This document shows positions 48,182 to 58,009 of a stretch of DNA of 64,000 bases, piece by piece. Below the pieces are notes generated by a model. It did no database searches. It was not told the DNA's origin and saw nothing but the letters and a program-made list of their open reading frames with translations. Made by a program: the position numbers and the translations under genes. Positions within the stretch are counted from its first letter, which is position 1, and each line of letters opens with the position of its first letter. The stretch spans positions 5,295,001 through 5,359,000 of the forward strand of contig NZ_CP045293.1 of the NCBI RefSeq assembly GCF_009363075.1, written 5' to 3'. This DNA comes from Paenibacillus guangzhouensis (GTDB taxonomy: Bacteria > Bacillota > Bacilli > Paenibacillales > Paenibacillaceae).

Positions 48182-48559
48182 TTAAATCGACGCGATTAAT
48201 TCAATTTCGACAAGGACATCCTTAGGGAGACGGGCGACTTCAACGGTTGATCTAGCCGGCTTATGGTCCCCAAAATACGATGCATAAATTTCATTTAAAT
48301 CTGCAAATTGATTCATATCTTTAATAAACACCGTCGCCTTGATTACGTCCGAGAATGATGCTCCTGCCTCAGCCAACACAGCTTGTAAATTACGGAAAAC
48401 TTGATGCGTCTGTTCGGCAATGCCGCCTTCAACGACTTGTCCATCTAATCCAAGTGGAATTTGGCCAGAAGTGAACAATAAATTACCAAATTTCATGGCC
48501 TGTGAGTATGGTCCAATTGCTGCTGGAGCATTCGTTGTTGCAACCGCTTCGATTTTCAT
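48182..48559 (-). CDS. yabJ: RidA-family enamine/imine deaminase (YabJ)
   Basis: Hydrolyses reactive enamines from PLP enzymes. In B. subtilis it is needed for full PurR function. The 125-residue protein shows [27 protein letters not shown] near 9-35, the substrate arginine in [13 protein letters not shown] near 102-114 and EIELIA at the end. The ATG at 48559 is seven bases after the purR stop; longer frames upstream are purR shadow. Confidence 0.95.
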   Translation of the reverse strand: MKIEAVATTNAPAAIGPYSQAMKFGNLLFTSGQIPLGLDGQVVEGGIAEQTHQVFRNLQAVLAEAGASFSDVIKATVFIKDMNQFADLNEIYASYFGDHKPARSTVEVARLPKDVLVEIELIASI

Positions 48560-48566
48560 CCTTGAA

Positions 48567-49400
48567 TCACGCTTCCTCTCTGAAATAATTACCAGGCTCG
48601 ACTGCGATCTGCTTCGTCTTAAAATCAATATGCGTTAGCTTCGCAAGCGAAATATAATCATTCAACAATCGTTCATTGCTCTCGAGGTCGCCAGATTCCA
48701 CGAGAACGCCTACGCCAGCAACCACAGCTTCGAATTCATGCAGCAGGTCAATCATGCCTTGCACCGTTCCGCCTGCTTTCATGAAGTCATCAATAATGAG
48801 GACGCGCGATTTCTCTTTGAGCGCTCTACGGGCTAGTGTCATCGTATGGATGCTCTTATTGGAGCCCGAGACATAGTTAATGCTTACCGCAGAGCCCTCC
48901 GTCACCTGATGGTCACGGCGAACGAGCACCACAGGGAGATTAAGCTGCGCAGCCGTCGCATAAGCGAGAGGGATCCCTTTTGTCTCTACCGTCATGACCA
49001 CATCGATCTGAGCGTCTGCAAAAGCGGCCGCGAACATTTTACCCACCTCGTTCATCAAGGCAGGCTGTCCCAGTAAATCCGTCATATACAAGTAGCCACC
49101 TGGCAAGATCCGATCCGGCTCCTCTAGCTTGCGAGACAACTCTTCAATGATAGGAAGCGAAATAGATTTCGGCATACGCGGAATAAATTTCACACCGCCA
49201 GCTGCGCCTGCGAGCGTAAGCAGATCTCCCATGCCTTCTTCTTCGAACACTTCTTTTATAATGACAAGATCCTCACTGATCGATGACTTCGCTGCATTGT
49301 AGCGCTCGGCAAAGGTCGTGAGCGGGATTAATGTATGCGGCCGATGCAGTAAGAACTGTGTCATTTCCACCAGACGGGCGCTTCTCTTTAACTTTTTCAT
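48567..49400 (-). CDS. purR: Purine operon repressor PurR
   Basis: Represses purine genes when PRPP is low. The 277-residue protein has an N-terminal winged-helix domain (about 1-75: [23 protein letters not shown]). The C-terminal phosphoribosyltransferase-like domain has the PRPP loop [16 protein letters not shown] near 202-217. Two inverted PurBox-like sequences overlap its own promoter, suggesting autoregulation. Confidence 0.97.
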   Translation of the reverse strand: MKKLKRSARLVEMTQFLLHRPHTLIPLTTFAERYNAAKSSISEDLVIIKEVFEEEGMGDLLTLAGAAGGVKFIPRMPKSISLPIIEELSRKLEEPDRILPGGYLYMTDLLGQPALMNEVGKMFAAAFADAQIDVVMTVETKGIPLAYATAAQLNLPVVLVRRDHQVTEGSAVSINYVSGSNKSIHTMTLARRALKEKSRVLIIDDFMKAGGTVQGMIDLLHEFEAVVAGVGVLVESGDLESNERLLNDYISLAKLTHIDFKTKQIAVEPGNYFREEA

Positions 49401-49417
49401 TCTACTCCCCCTCTGCT

Positions 49418-49462
49418 AAATCCGAATATTATAATGAGAATATATCATTTTCATACGGATTT
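49418..49462 (-). promoter_or_regulatory. purR promoter with paired PurBoxes
   Basis: AAATCCGAATATT (49418-49430, read on the plus strand) matches 12 of 13 positions of AWWWCCGAACWWT. A weaker copy in opposite orientation (AAATCCGTATGAA, 49450-49462) lies 19 bases away. The -10 box TATAAT (49428-49433) overlaps the first box. Confidence 0.6.
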
Positions 49463-49484
49463 TACCAACATTTCCTTCAATTTA

Positions 49485-50339
49485 TTAGGTGAGCATACGA
49501 ACCGCGTATACTTCCTTACAGAATCCTCGAAGCCCATTATAGATTCTCGCCACTTTGGACTCCTTCGATACGAGCCCGAAGACCGTTGGCCCGCTCCCTG
49601 ACATTAACACCCCGTCAGCTCCGAGCTTCACCATGGCATCCTTCAACTGATGCACTTCAGGATATAACGATAAGGTGACGTCTTCCAGCACATTGCCTAG
49701 CTGCCCGCAGACATCATGGAACCGCTGGTTCTCAATCGCTGCGATCATGTTCGCCATCGAAGGGTGGCTGTTCAACTTGTCTACCCGAAATCTGCCATAG
49801 ACATCGGCCGTCGAGACATTAATCGGCGGCTTCGCCAAGATCACCCAACACTGCGGCGGATTCGGAATCATCTCTAATTTCTCACCGCGCCCTCTAGCAA
49901 TGGCTGTGCCCCCGGTCACACAGAAAGGGACATCTGAGCCAAGCTCAGCACCGAGCTCCTGAAGCTCATGATCGGGTATATTCAGCTTCCAGAGGCGGTT
50001 TAACCCGCGTAAAGTCGCTGCTGCGTCGCTGCTACCCCCTGCAAGGCCAGCAGCAACCGGGATTTTCTTATCCAGATGGATATAGACCCCCTGCTTGACG
50101 TCATATCGGTTCTTAATGAGCTTCGCCGCTTGAAAGGCAAGGTTCTTCTCATCGAGCGGGATATACCCGGCTTGACTCGAGATAATGATCGTGTCGCGAG
50201 GCAATTCCTCCATCTCGAGACGATCCGCGAGATCGACCATCGTCATAATCATCTCGACTTCATGGTAACCGTCTTCTCTTTTATGTAACACGTCCAGCAG
50301 CAAATTGATCTTGGCTGGCGCTTTCTCATATACTTTCAC
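49485..50339 (-). CDS. ispE: 4-diphosphocytidyl-2-C-methyl-D-erythritol kinase
   Basis: GHMP-family kinase of the MEP isoprenoid pathway. The 284-residue protein starts [16 protein letters not shown] and has the ATP loop [16 protein letters not shown] near 93-108. Near the C-terminus is the third GHMP motif [14 protein letters not shown]. The GTG at 50339, eight bases after AGG, is preferred to a GTG three codons earlier. It has its own promoter. Confidence 0.96.
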   Translation of the reverse strand: MKVYEKAPAKINLLLDVLHKREDGYHEVEMIMTMVDLADRLEMEELPRDTIIISSQAGYIPLDEKNLAFQAAKLIKNRYDVKQGVYIHLDKKIPVAAGLAGGSSDAAATLRGLNRLWKLNIPDHELQELGAELGSDVPFCVTGGTAIARGRGEKLEMIPNPPQCWVILAKPPINVSTADVYGRFRVDKLNSHPSMANMIAAIENQRFHDVCGQLGNVLEDVTLSLYPEVHQLKDAMVKLGADGVLMSGSGPTVFGLVSKESKVARIYNGLRGFCKEVYAVRMLT

Positions 50340-50388
50340 GGTCTTCACCTACTTTATCTGATCGAACGTTCTTAGAACAACTTAACAT

Positions 50389-50417
50389 ATTATATCAGAA
50401 TCATATATTGAAGTCAT
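50389..50417 (-). promoter_or_regulatory. Sigma-A promoter of ispE
   Basis: ATGACT (50412-50417), a 17-base spacer and TATAAT (50389-50394) on the minus strand. Confidence 0.65.
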
Positions 50418-50468
50418 TTGAAGCTATCACGTTAAAATAACCCCCATACCAGAGACTTCTCTTGGATA

Positions 50469-50513
50469 TAAAAAAAAGCGAAGAATGCCACTTATACCCG
50501 GACATCCTTCGCT
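50469..50513 (-). terminator. Terminator after sspF
   Basis: AGCGAAGGATGTCC pairs with GGCATTCTTCGCT, followed by eight T on the minus strand. Confidence 0.88.
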
Positions 50514-50521
50514 CATGATGA

Positions 50522-50695
50522 TCATTTTCTTGATGCGGCTTGTTCAGCCAATTGGATGGCGCGTTTTACCATATTTCCTGCATCCTTCGCCTTGATGTTA
50601 GCCCAGCCTTCATTCTGGACCGTCTCATAGAACCCAAGATCCTTCGCTAGCTCCTCTTTTAACTGCTCTGACATGACACTTCTTCTGCGGCTCAT
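50522..50695 (-). CDS. sspF: Small acid-soluble spore protein SspF
   Basis: A 57-codon gene coding for a minor alpha/beta-type spore DNA-binding protein. It begins [20 protein letters not shown], continues [14 protein letters not shown] and [18 protein letters not shown], and matches the conserved SspF pattern. AGGAGG lies seven bases before the ATG, a terminator follows, and a sigma-G-type promoter lies about 60 bases upstream. Position between veg and ispE is the same as in Bacillus. Confidence 0.93.
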   Translation of the reverse strand: MSRRRSVMSEQLKEELAKDLGFYETVQNEGWANIKAKDAGNMVKRAIQLAEQAASRK

Positions 50696-50754
50696 CTCAG
50701 GTCCTCCTTTAAAGGGATATCATAATGAATGGAGTATATTCGCTGCCCTACCGT

Positions 50755-50784
50755 TAGTATGGCTGTTCCCCATCTAGATCATAC
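50755..50784 (-). promoter_or_regulatory. Sigma-G promoter of sspF
   Basis: GTATG (50780-50784), 18 bases and CATACTA (50755-50761) on the minus strand match the forespore consensus GHATR-N18-CATNHTA fully. Confidence 0.75.
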
Positions 50785-50801
50785 TTCCCTCCCGTGCCAT
50801 G

Positions 50802-50828
50802 AAAAAAGACAGCCCCGAAGGGCTGCCG
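50802..50828 (-). terminator. Terminator after veg
   Basis: GGCAGCCCTTCGGGGCTGTC hairpin with a UUCG-type loop, followed by TTTTTT on the minus strand. Confidence 0.92.
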
Positions 50829-50846
50829 TGATGCGTACTGCAAATC

Positions 50847-51122
50847 TTAATTCTGGATATACGTGATGCGCACTTGGCCATCGTCCTCGCATACCGATAA
50901 TTCCACAGACTCCGTCAATATGTCGGCGTAACTGTATGAAACACGCTTAAATGCGTTCTGATCCTGGTCAAGTTTAACAATGAAAACAGATGGGTAGGTT
51001 TCTTCAAGTACACCGGTACGTTCAATGGTCTTTCGGCGACCACCGTTTGCTCGCAGCATAATTTTGCGCCCGACATGGGCTTCCAGGCTACGTTTAATTT
51101 CCAACAGCGCATTTTTAGCCAT
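50847..51122 (-). CDS. veg: Veg protein
   Basis: A 91-residue KOW/SH3-like small protein ([40 protein letters not shown]). In B. subtilis it is abundant and stimulates biofilm formation through SinR. The ATG at 51122 has GAGGTGG nine bases upstream. Two near-consensus promoters in tandem agree with high expression. It is enclosed by its own promoters and terminator. Confidence 0.95.
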   Translation of the reverse strand: MAKNALLEIKRSLEAHVGRKIMLRANGGRRKTIERTGVLEETYPSVFIVKLDQDQNAFKRVSYSYADILTESVELSVCEDDGQVRITYIQN

Positions 51123-51149
51123 TGTCAACTACCACCTCTTTCCTTGTCC

Positions 51150-51178
51150 ATTATAACCAATTCAAGGGGTGATGTCAA
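51150..51178 (-). promoter_or_regulatory. veg promoter P2 (full consensus)
   Basis: TTGACA (51173-51178), a 17-base spacer and TATAAT (51150-51155), a perfect sigma-A promoter. Confidence 0.88.
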
Positions 51179-51188
51179 ATAACTGAAT

Positions 51189-51218
51189 ATTATATCAGCG
51201 ATTATTTAAAGTTGTCAA
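51189..51218 (-). promoter_or_regulatory. veg promoter P1
   Basis: TTGACA (51213-51218), an 18-base spacer and TATAAT (51189-51194), 40 bases upstream of P2. Confidence 0.75.
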
Positions 51219-51247
51219 CGACAATTTTGTTAATTTTCGAAAATTAT

Positions 51248-52141
51248 TCACGGAATCGACGGAACAATGTCCAAAGTGGATAAATCCCTGAGTTTTGGAA
51301 GCCCAATGCGATAGCTACCCCGGGTCTCAATTCCTCCCACACCATCTGTCCCCGTAATCGTCTGGGATAGCACTTCCACAATATTTATGGTCTCCCGAAT
51401 CGGTGTGAAAGATGCCTTCGCCGCCACATACACCGGATCAAGTGCATGGATGAGAATGCGTCCTGGAGAGCTTGCGAAGTTCGCGCCTGCCTGTAGCAGC
51501 GCCTCAAAATGCGACTGGCATGCCCCGGCCACGATATTAAGCACATCGAAATTCCGTTCATAATTCCGTGCTGTCTTAATTGCATTCACGAAATTCTGCG
51601 AATTCTTATAACTGGATAAGCTGTACAAATCGCGGTTCTTCAAATGCTTATAGACGCCGTCATGTCCTGTGATAACGACGATATCCGGTTTGACACGTGG
51701 GAGCAGCCGGTAGAGAACGTCCGACATGTTCGCTTCCGTTACGTAATGACCTTCCGCAGGTACCCGCAGTTGATTGTACAAATCTAGACTTTTCCTCAAA
51801 TAATTGGGGTCCCCATCCAGATGAAGTACTTTACCGGGAACTTCAAAGAAGGGTTGGTGATTCATCATTTTCTGATTCAAATCCGCTTGATTCCGCTCGG
51901 TCTGTACACGACGATGCTGTTCCAGAAGCCGAGTGGATTCCATTGCACGAATAAACGCCTGCTTCTCTTTCTGATGTGGAGGCTTCCCCTCGGTTACGGG
52001 CATCAGATCATTCGTGGGCGCATCCGCCAATAGACGAAAGTCAATCCCCTTGATAATCACTAAATCTTTCATAAACGCCTCGATGCGGAACGTGACGTCT
52101 CCGCCATACGATTTTCGAACGACAAGATCTCCTTGCTTCAT
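51248..52141 (-). CDS. yabG: Sporulation-specific protease YabG
   Basis: Coat-associated protease that processes spore coat proteins in the mother cell. The 297-residue length matches the family. It starts MKQGDLVVRKSYGGDVTFRI and includes VLHLDGDPNYLRKSL, PDIVVITGHDGVYK and ACQSHFEALLQAGANFASSP, the last two with likely catalytic His and Cys. The ATG at 52141 has AGAGGTG nine bases upstream. A sigma-K promoter match lies directly before it. Confidence 0.95.
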   Translation of the reverse strand: MKQGDLVVRKSYGGDVTFRIEAFMKDLVIIKGIDFRLLADAPTNDLMPVTEGKPPHQKEKQAFIRAMESTRLLEQHRRVQTERNQADLNQKMMNHQPFFEVPGKVLHLDGDPNYLRKSLDLYNQLRVPAEGHYVTEANMSDVLYRLLPRVKPDIVVITGHDGVYKHLKNRDLYSLSSYKNSQNFVNAIKTARNYERNFDVLNIVAGACQSHFEALLQAGANFASSPGRILIHALDPVYVAAKASFTPIRETINIVEVLSQTITGTDGVGGIETRGSYRIGLPKLRDLSTLDIVPSIP

Positions 52142-52163
52142 GGCCCAAATCACCTCTTCTGTC

Positions 52164-52192
52164 TATCGTATGGAGGGGCTTATGGATTGGTG
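52164..52192 (-). promoter_or_regulatory. Sigma-K promoter of yabG
   Basis: CACC (52189-52192), 16 bases and CATACGATA (52164-52172) match the late mother-cell consensus MACM-N16-CATANNNTA. yabG is sigma-K-dependent in B. subtilis. Confidence 0.75.
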
Positions 52193-52244
52193 CCTATCTT
52201 ATGGAAATCCGCATCGATTGCATGTATATGGTCATCTATAGCGT

Positions 52245-53704
<1,460 letters not shown>

Positions 53705-53741
53705 GTACAATCCGCTTCCTTTCTTCCCTTCCGCAAAATAC

Positions 53742-53766
53742 AAAAAGAAGAGGTTTCCCTCTTCTT
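53742..53766 (-). terminator. Terminator after yabE
   Basis: AAGAAGAGG and CCTCTTCTT with a short loop, followed by TTTG, on the minus strand. It overlaps the region just upstream of rnmV. Confidence 0.78.
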
Positions 53767-53848
53767 ATCATGGCATATTGTTATCGATAATACTATATGA
53801 TTAATACACGATTGGCAAATGATGCATGGCCTACAATTACGACCCTCA

Positions 53849-54973
53849 TTAGCTCGCCGACGGTTTGACCGGTCCTATAACATAGACGGTATGCCCCTTT
53901 TTGCGGCCGAATTTATTCGCCACCTTCAGAGATTCAATATACACGTCAATTTTATTGCCCTTAATAGCGCCGCCTGTATCTTCCGCACGTCTAAACCCGA
54001 CACCTTCGATGTATACCCACCAGCCGATCGGAATGACGTTCTTATCTACAGCGATTGTTCGCCCTTCGGTTACGGTCGTGCCTGAAGCCGTCCGCGTTCC
54101 AATGCCATCTTCCTCAGAAGAATAGGCGGTTAACGTTACATTTTTCAGCACTTTTGCATACTTCACATGCTTACCAAGGCCTTTGATTTCTGCCACTCCC
54201 GGTCCGCCAGCGGACAGAGTGCGGACTTTAGCCTCAGGTTTCTTCGTTCCATAAGCAACAATTTTGTGTGTCGCCTTGGATTTATAGGTCTTATCAACCA
54301 TTTTACTCGAAACCAACTTGCCATCCTCGAAGACTTTCTCGATCTTCTGAACAACAAGCCCAGACTTACCGTCTTGAATCAGCTTTTGTTTGCCTTGTAA
54401 GAGCGTTGCATCGGGCTTTTTGATGAATTCAAAAGGAACCGATACTTCGCGATTTACCAATTTCGTATTGACGCGTGTAATCTTAATATCCAATTTGTTC
54501 GAAATCGGTGTATTCAGCGCAGGTGTAATTTTATCGTCTTCAGATAATTTTATATTCGCAGCTGCAAGTACTTCTTTGACTGTTTTTTCGGTCGTAAACA
54601 AATTTTTTGTCTGACCATCTGCTGTGACAAGAACGGGAACCGCACGCCAAATTTCTACGCTGTCGCCATCTTTAAGCTCTGCTTGGAGCGGCATCGACAG
54701 TTTGTCGTATGCGCCGACTTGTATAGCTTGTTCATCCAGTAGGTGCTGTAATACTGTGTTTGTCGTTTCGACCTGGATATGTTGTCCGTCTACCACCAGA
54801 GAAATGTTCTTCTTGGCGTAAACATTCAGCACCACCATTAACATGAAAGTCATCGCGAGTGACATAAGAGCCACGAGTGATATCAAACGCACGTTTTCAT
54901 GCATCCATCGCAATGCGAAAGACATGCTGGATGATCGTGTACCATGGGATTCCTCCGTTTGAAAAACGCCCAC
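53849..54973 (-). CDS. yabE: Cell-wall protein YabE (DUF348-G5-3D, resuscitation factor-like)
   Basis: A 374-residue exported protein that probably cuts peptidoglycan. One N-terminal membrane segment spans about 30-52. DUF348 repeats follow (about 55-220: ISLVVDGQHIQVET, NLFTTEKTVKEVLAA, LDIKITRVNTKLVN). A G5-like part and a C-terminal 3D domain come next (about 285-370), with TAYSSEEDG, TASGTTVTEGRTIAVD and acidic residues in NKIDVYIES. It starts at a GTG with AGGAGG seven bases upstream. Its leader holds a c-di-AMP riboswitch and terminator. Confidence 0.92.
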   Translation of the reverse strand: MGVFQTEESHGTRSSSMSFALRWMHENVRLISLVALMSLAMTFMLMVVLNVYAKKNISLVVDGQHIQVETTNTVLQHLLDEQAIQVGAYDKLSMPLQAELKDGDSVEIWRAVPVLVTADGQTKNLFTTEKTVKEVLAAANIKLSEDDKITPALNTPISNKLDIKITRVNTKLVNREVSVPFEFIKKPDATLLQGKQKLIQDGKSGLVVQKIEKVFEDGKLVSSKMVDKTYKSKATHKIVAYGTKKPEAKVRTLSAGGPGVAEIKGLGKHVKYAKVLKNVTLTAYSSEEDGIGTRTASGTTVTEGRTIAVDKNVIPIGWWVYIEGVGFRRAEDTGGAIKGNKIDVYIESLKVANKFGRKKGHTVYVIGPVKPSAS

Positions 54974-54975
54974 GT

Positions 54976-55086
54976 CTAGACCTCCTTCATAGTCCCGCCG
55001 TCAGGTGTTACGCATGATTCTAAATTGACGAAGACTATATACTGTATTTTTGCACAGGTAATCGCATCTACCTTGCATGTGATCAT
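54976..55086 (-). CDS. Possible 36-codon leader peptide before yabE
   Basis: An ATG preceded by AAAGGA at ten bases opens a frame reading MITCKVDAITCAKIQYIVFV and further, with a TAG stop inside the yabE binding-site region, two bases before its GTG. It lies after the riboswitch terminator, so it is transcribed only when yabE is. The family is unknown and it may be chance; translation ending there would couple to yabE. Confidence 0.3.
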   Translation of the reverse strand: MITCKVDAITCAKIQYIVFVNLESCVTPDGGTMKEV

Positions 55087-55160
55087 CTGTACACCATCCT
55101 TTGTCAGGTACGTCCCTCACCTCCTGCTTGTAACAGTATGACGTCCTAATCAACTTTATT

Positions 55161-55207
55161 CAAAAAGAAAAGAAGCCTAGCGTAAAGAGGGTCTCTTTCG
55201 TGGCTTC
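55161..55207 (-). terminator. Riboswitch-controlled terminator in the yabE leader
   Basis: GAAGCC/GGCTTC outer arms enclose AAAGAG/CTCTTT, followed by TTTCTTTTTG. It begins about 45 bases after the aptamer. Confidence 0.85.
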
Positions 55208-55251
55208 CTGCTGGAAACGAATAGTTGATGGCCGCACGAGGGTACCTCTCC

Positions 55252-55422
55252 CTGCACGCTTACGAGGTTAGCTGTCGGATTCGGACGTGAGAGTCGCCCT
55301 AAGGATCCAATCCCGCTCATGGCGAGAAGCACCCTATTCACCCCTTTAAGAAATCAATTACGAACCCTCCTGAGAAGGTCCATATCGGTTCCCCCGCTCT
55401 CCATATTGGAGACTCAGCGATA
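55252..55422 (-). ncRNA. Cyclic-di-AMP riboswitch (ydaO/yuaA class)
   Basis: The minus strand carries the conserved aptamer blocks in order: ATCGCTGAG, GAGAGCGGGGGAACCG, AAAGGGGTGAAT, CCGAATCCGACAGCTAACC and TCGTAAGCG, with the first and last forming the closing stem. In this class high c-di-AMP favours termination and lowers expression of wall hydrolases and osmolyte genes. Here the target is yabE. Confidence 0.93.
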
Positions 55423-55458
55423 CAAAATGGATGGAACAATATTCAAACTCTGATTTGA

Positions 55459-55488
55459 ATCATACTCTGAATGCTCTATGCTTGTAAA
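55459..55488 (-). promoter_or_regulatory. Promoter of the riboswitch-yabE transcript
   Basis: TTTACA (55483-55488), an 18-base spacer and TATGAT (55459-55464). The start near 55452 falls about 30 bases before the aptamer. Confidence 0.6.
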
Positions 55489-55610
55489 GAAGACACCAAA
55501 CTCATTTTTTCATATTAATGGTTAAAATTTTGTAATATTCTTCGATTTTTCAGATGAAAGGCACCTATTTCACCCGTTTATTAAGTTTCTTCTTTCATTT
55601 TCTCCGTTTT

Positions 55611-56378
55611 TCATCCTAAGCGGAAACAAGCTTGGGCATTTTTCATCGTAATTTTAGCAACTTCTTCCAAATTTAACCCTTTTATTTCCGCCGCTGCCTC
55701 CGCAACCAGACGCACATAACCTGTCTCATTTCGCTTCCCTCGGTAGGGGTGCGGAGTCAAATATGGGGAGTCCGTCTCGATCAAAAAACGGTCATTCGGG
55801 ACGTTCGCAAGCACCTCTTTTGGGACCCTTGCGTTCTTGAATGTAATTGGACCTCCAAATGAGATATAGAAGCCCAAATCCAGGCATTGTTTGGCAATTT
55901 CCCAACTTCCCGAGAAGCAGTGCATAACGCCCCCGCATTCCTCTGCATGCTCTTCACGCAGAATGCGAACAACATCCTCATGCGCATCACGATTATGAAT
56001 GACAATCGGCATATTCAGGCGTTTCGCTAGCCGAATTTGTTCACGAAAAACATGGTGCTGCACATCCTTCGGTGAGGTATCCCAGTAGTAGTCCAGTCCG
56101 ATCTCACCAATCGCCACGACTTTCTCATGCGCGCATAGTTGCTCGATCCACTCCAGGTCTCCTGGCTGCATCGTAATTGCGTCTTGTGGGTGCCAACCGA
56201 CGGCCGCGTAGATGAAATCGTATTTCTCTGCCAATTCCATCGTCGTCGGGATCGTCTCGCGGTTGAAGCCGATGTTGATCATCTTGGTCACGCCTTGCTC
56301 CAGCGCTCTTGCAATGACTTCCTCCCGATCTTCGTCGAATTGTTCTGCGTCTAAATGCGTATGTGTGTCGAATAACAT
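55611..56378 (-). CDS. yabD: TatD-family metal-dependent DNase (YabD)
   Basis: A 255-residue TIM-barrel hydrolase of the TatD group. The metal-binding DTHTHLD is at the start (about 4-10), IGEIGLDYYW near 89, VIHNRDAHEDV near 124-134, GGVMHCFSGS and the final ETDSPYLTPHPYRG. The ATG at 56378 has AGGAG about 11 bases upstream and gives the usual MLFDTHTHL start. It follows the HD-domain gene rather than metS. Confidence 0.94.
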   Translation of the reverse strand: MLFDTHTHLDAEQFDEDREEVIARALEQGVTKMINIGFNRETIPTTMELAEKYDFIYAAVGWHPQDAITMQPGDLEWIEQLCAHEKVVAIGEIGLDYYWDTSPKDVQHHVFREQIRLAKRLNMPIVIHNRDAHEDVVRILREEHAEECGGVMHCFSGSWEIAKQCLDLGFYISFGGPITFKNARVPKEVLANVPNDRFLIETDSPYLTPHPYRGKRNETGYVRLVAEAAAEIKGLNLEEVAKITMKNAQACFRLG

Positions 56379-56429
56379 CAGTCCATAATCTCCTTCGAAT
56401 GTCTTAATTTGATATCTTTTGCCCATGAA

Positions 56430-57725
56430 TTATGTCGTATGCATATCGAATAAATTGGCAATTTCCCGATCTAACAGATGGGCGACGGCCCGTAGTTTAT
56501 TTTCCGGAAAATATAGATGAAATTTGCCTTTGCGAATGCCGCTGATCGAACGTACAATTTCGGACACTTCGGATATTTCCCGCAGCTGTTCACGGCGATC
56601 TAGGAGCACAATCTGCTTGCCCATCGGATGCTCTCCGGAACGATATATCGAGTACGATAAATCGGTTGGCGAGTCGATTTCCAGATCGTAAGCAGGATTT
56701 AACCCGGCATGTACGAATTGCTCACGTATTTTATTCTTTTGCTGGTCATCCAAGTGATCTAATGTGACATACTTATAGAGCCTCCGCTCCATGAAGCGAT
56801 CGCATAGGTCGGCCAAAATCTCATCCTTCTCCTGTGTCCACTGCATAAATAATGTCTGAATAAGCGCTTCATCTAAGCGGATATATTGTTCCATCGAAAT
56901 TTTTCCTTCAAATAAAGAAGGCAATGGCTCGAGCATAAATTGGAAAGGATACCCGCCCTGATACAATTCCTGTGCACGCTTAAAAATTTGTCTCAATATA
57001 ATCTCGGAGCTTCGCGTCACGGGGTGGAAATATACCTGCCAGTACATCTGGTACCTCGACATTAAATAATCTTCGATTGCGTGCATGCCGCTCTCCTTCA
57101 CGACAATGCGGCCCCGATAAGGTCTTAACACCCGGAGAATGCGATCCATGTCGAATGTCCCGTAGTTCACACCGGTAAAATAAGCATCTCGAAGCAAGTA
57201 ATCCATCCGATCCGCATCCAGCGCACTGGAAACGAGGTGAACAACAATAGGTTTATCGTACGTCTTCTGAATAACAGATGCAACCCGCTCCGGGAAGTCG
57301 TCCGAGATCCGCTTTAGAATCTCATGGATCTCTGAGTTCTCCCTTATGATTCGACAAGTCCAATCCTCATGATGCATCTTGAACGCTTCCTCGATCGAAT
57401 GCGAGAATGGTCCATGGCCAAGATCATGCAGCAGTGCTGCACATAGCGCAAGAAGACGCTCTTCTTGCGGCCAATCAACATACCCGCTTCGTTCGAATTG
57501 CGATATGATTCTACGCGTTATCTCATATACACCTAAGGAATGGGAGAATCGACTGTGCTCCGCGCCATGGAAGGTCAAGTAGGACGTACCTAATTGCCGT
57601 ATGCGACGTAGACGTTGGAATTCTTTGGCATTAATCAAGTCCCAAATGGTCTGATCCTGCACGTGAATATACTTATGTACCGGGTCTTTAAATACCTTTT
57701 CTTCTTGTAATTGTAAACTATACAA
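56430..57725 (-). CDS. HD-domain phosphohydrolase (YwfO-like)
   Basis: A 431-residue cytoplasmic HD-superfamily protein. Metal ligands are visible as HSRFSHSLGVYE (about 57-68), ALLHDLGHGPFSHSIE (about 97-112) and SSALDADRMDYLLRDAYFTG (about 168-187). Relatives degrade dNTPs or (p)ppGpp; the substrate here cannot be told. A TTG at 57725, nine bases after GGGAGG, is preferred to a GTG three codons earlier. It is divergent from abrB and occupies the place of metS in B. subtilis. Confidence 0.88.
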   Translation of the reverse strand: MYSLQLQEEKVFKDPVHKYIHVQDQTIWDLINAKEFQRLRRIRQLGTSYLTFHGAEHSRFSHSLGVYEITRRIISQFERSGYVDWPQEERLLALCAALLHDLGHGPFSHSIEEAFKMHHEDWTCRIIRENSEIHEILKRISDDFPERVASVIQKTYDKPIVVHLVSSALDADRMDYLLRDAYFTGVNYGTFDMDRILRVLRPYRGRIVVKESGMHAIEDYLMSRYQMYWQVYFHPVTRSSEIILRQIFKRAQELYQGGYPFQFMLEPLPSLFEGKISMEQYIRLDEALIQTLFMQWTQEKDEILADLCDRFMERRLYKYVTLDHLDDQQKNKIREQFVHAGLNPAYDLEIDSPTDLSYSIYRSGEHPMGKQIVLLDRREQLREISEVSEIVRSISGIRKGKFHLYFPENKLRAVAHLLDREIANLFDMHTT

Positions 57726-57908
57726 TAAACTCACCCTCCCTATAGAACTAGAATAAAGTCGTACAACTATAGATTTTGTCGAATCATGTCATTTTCGTTT
57801 TTCCAATTGATTTTCGTAGATTTTTAGACCCAAAAACCCGTCTTCCCTTTGTTTATCTACAACTAGTAGAAGTCCATATATTACTAAGTCTAGCACCGAT
57901 TTTATAGG

Positions 57909-57937
57909 TTGACTATTTTGGGAATGCTTGGTACTAT
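57909..57937 (+). promoter_or_regulatory. Sigma-A promoter of abrB
   Basis: TTGACT (57909-57914), a 17-base spacer and TACTAT (57932-57937); transcription would start near 57944. Confidence 0.75.
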
Positions 57938-57962
57938 TATATTTATGAAAAACATAGAATTA

Positions 57963-57979
57963 TGTCGACATTTGTCGAT
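57963..57979 (+). promoter_or_regulatory. Spo0A boxes downstream of the abrB start site
   Basis: TGTCGACA followed by TTTGTCGAT (8 of 9 to the Spo0A box TTTGTCGAA), at about +20 to +36. Spo0A also represses abrB from just behind the start site in B. subtilis. Confidence 0.65.
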
Positions 57980-58009
57980 TCTTTAATTGGTGAGAGGAGC
58001 AATATCAAA

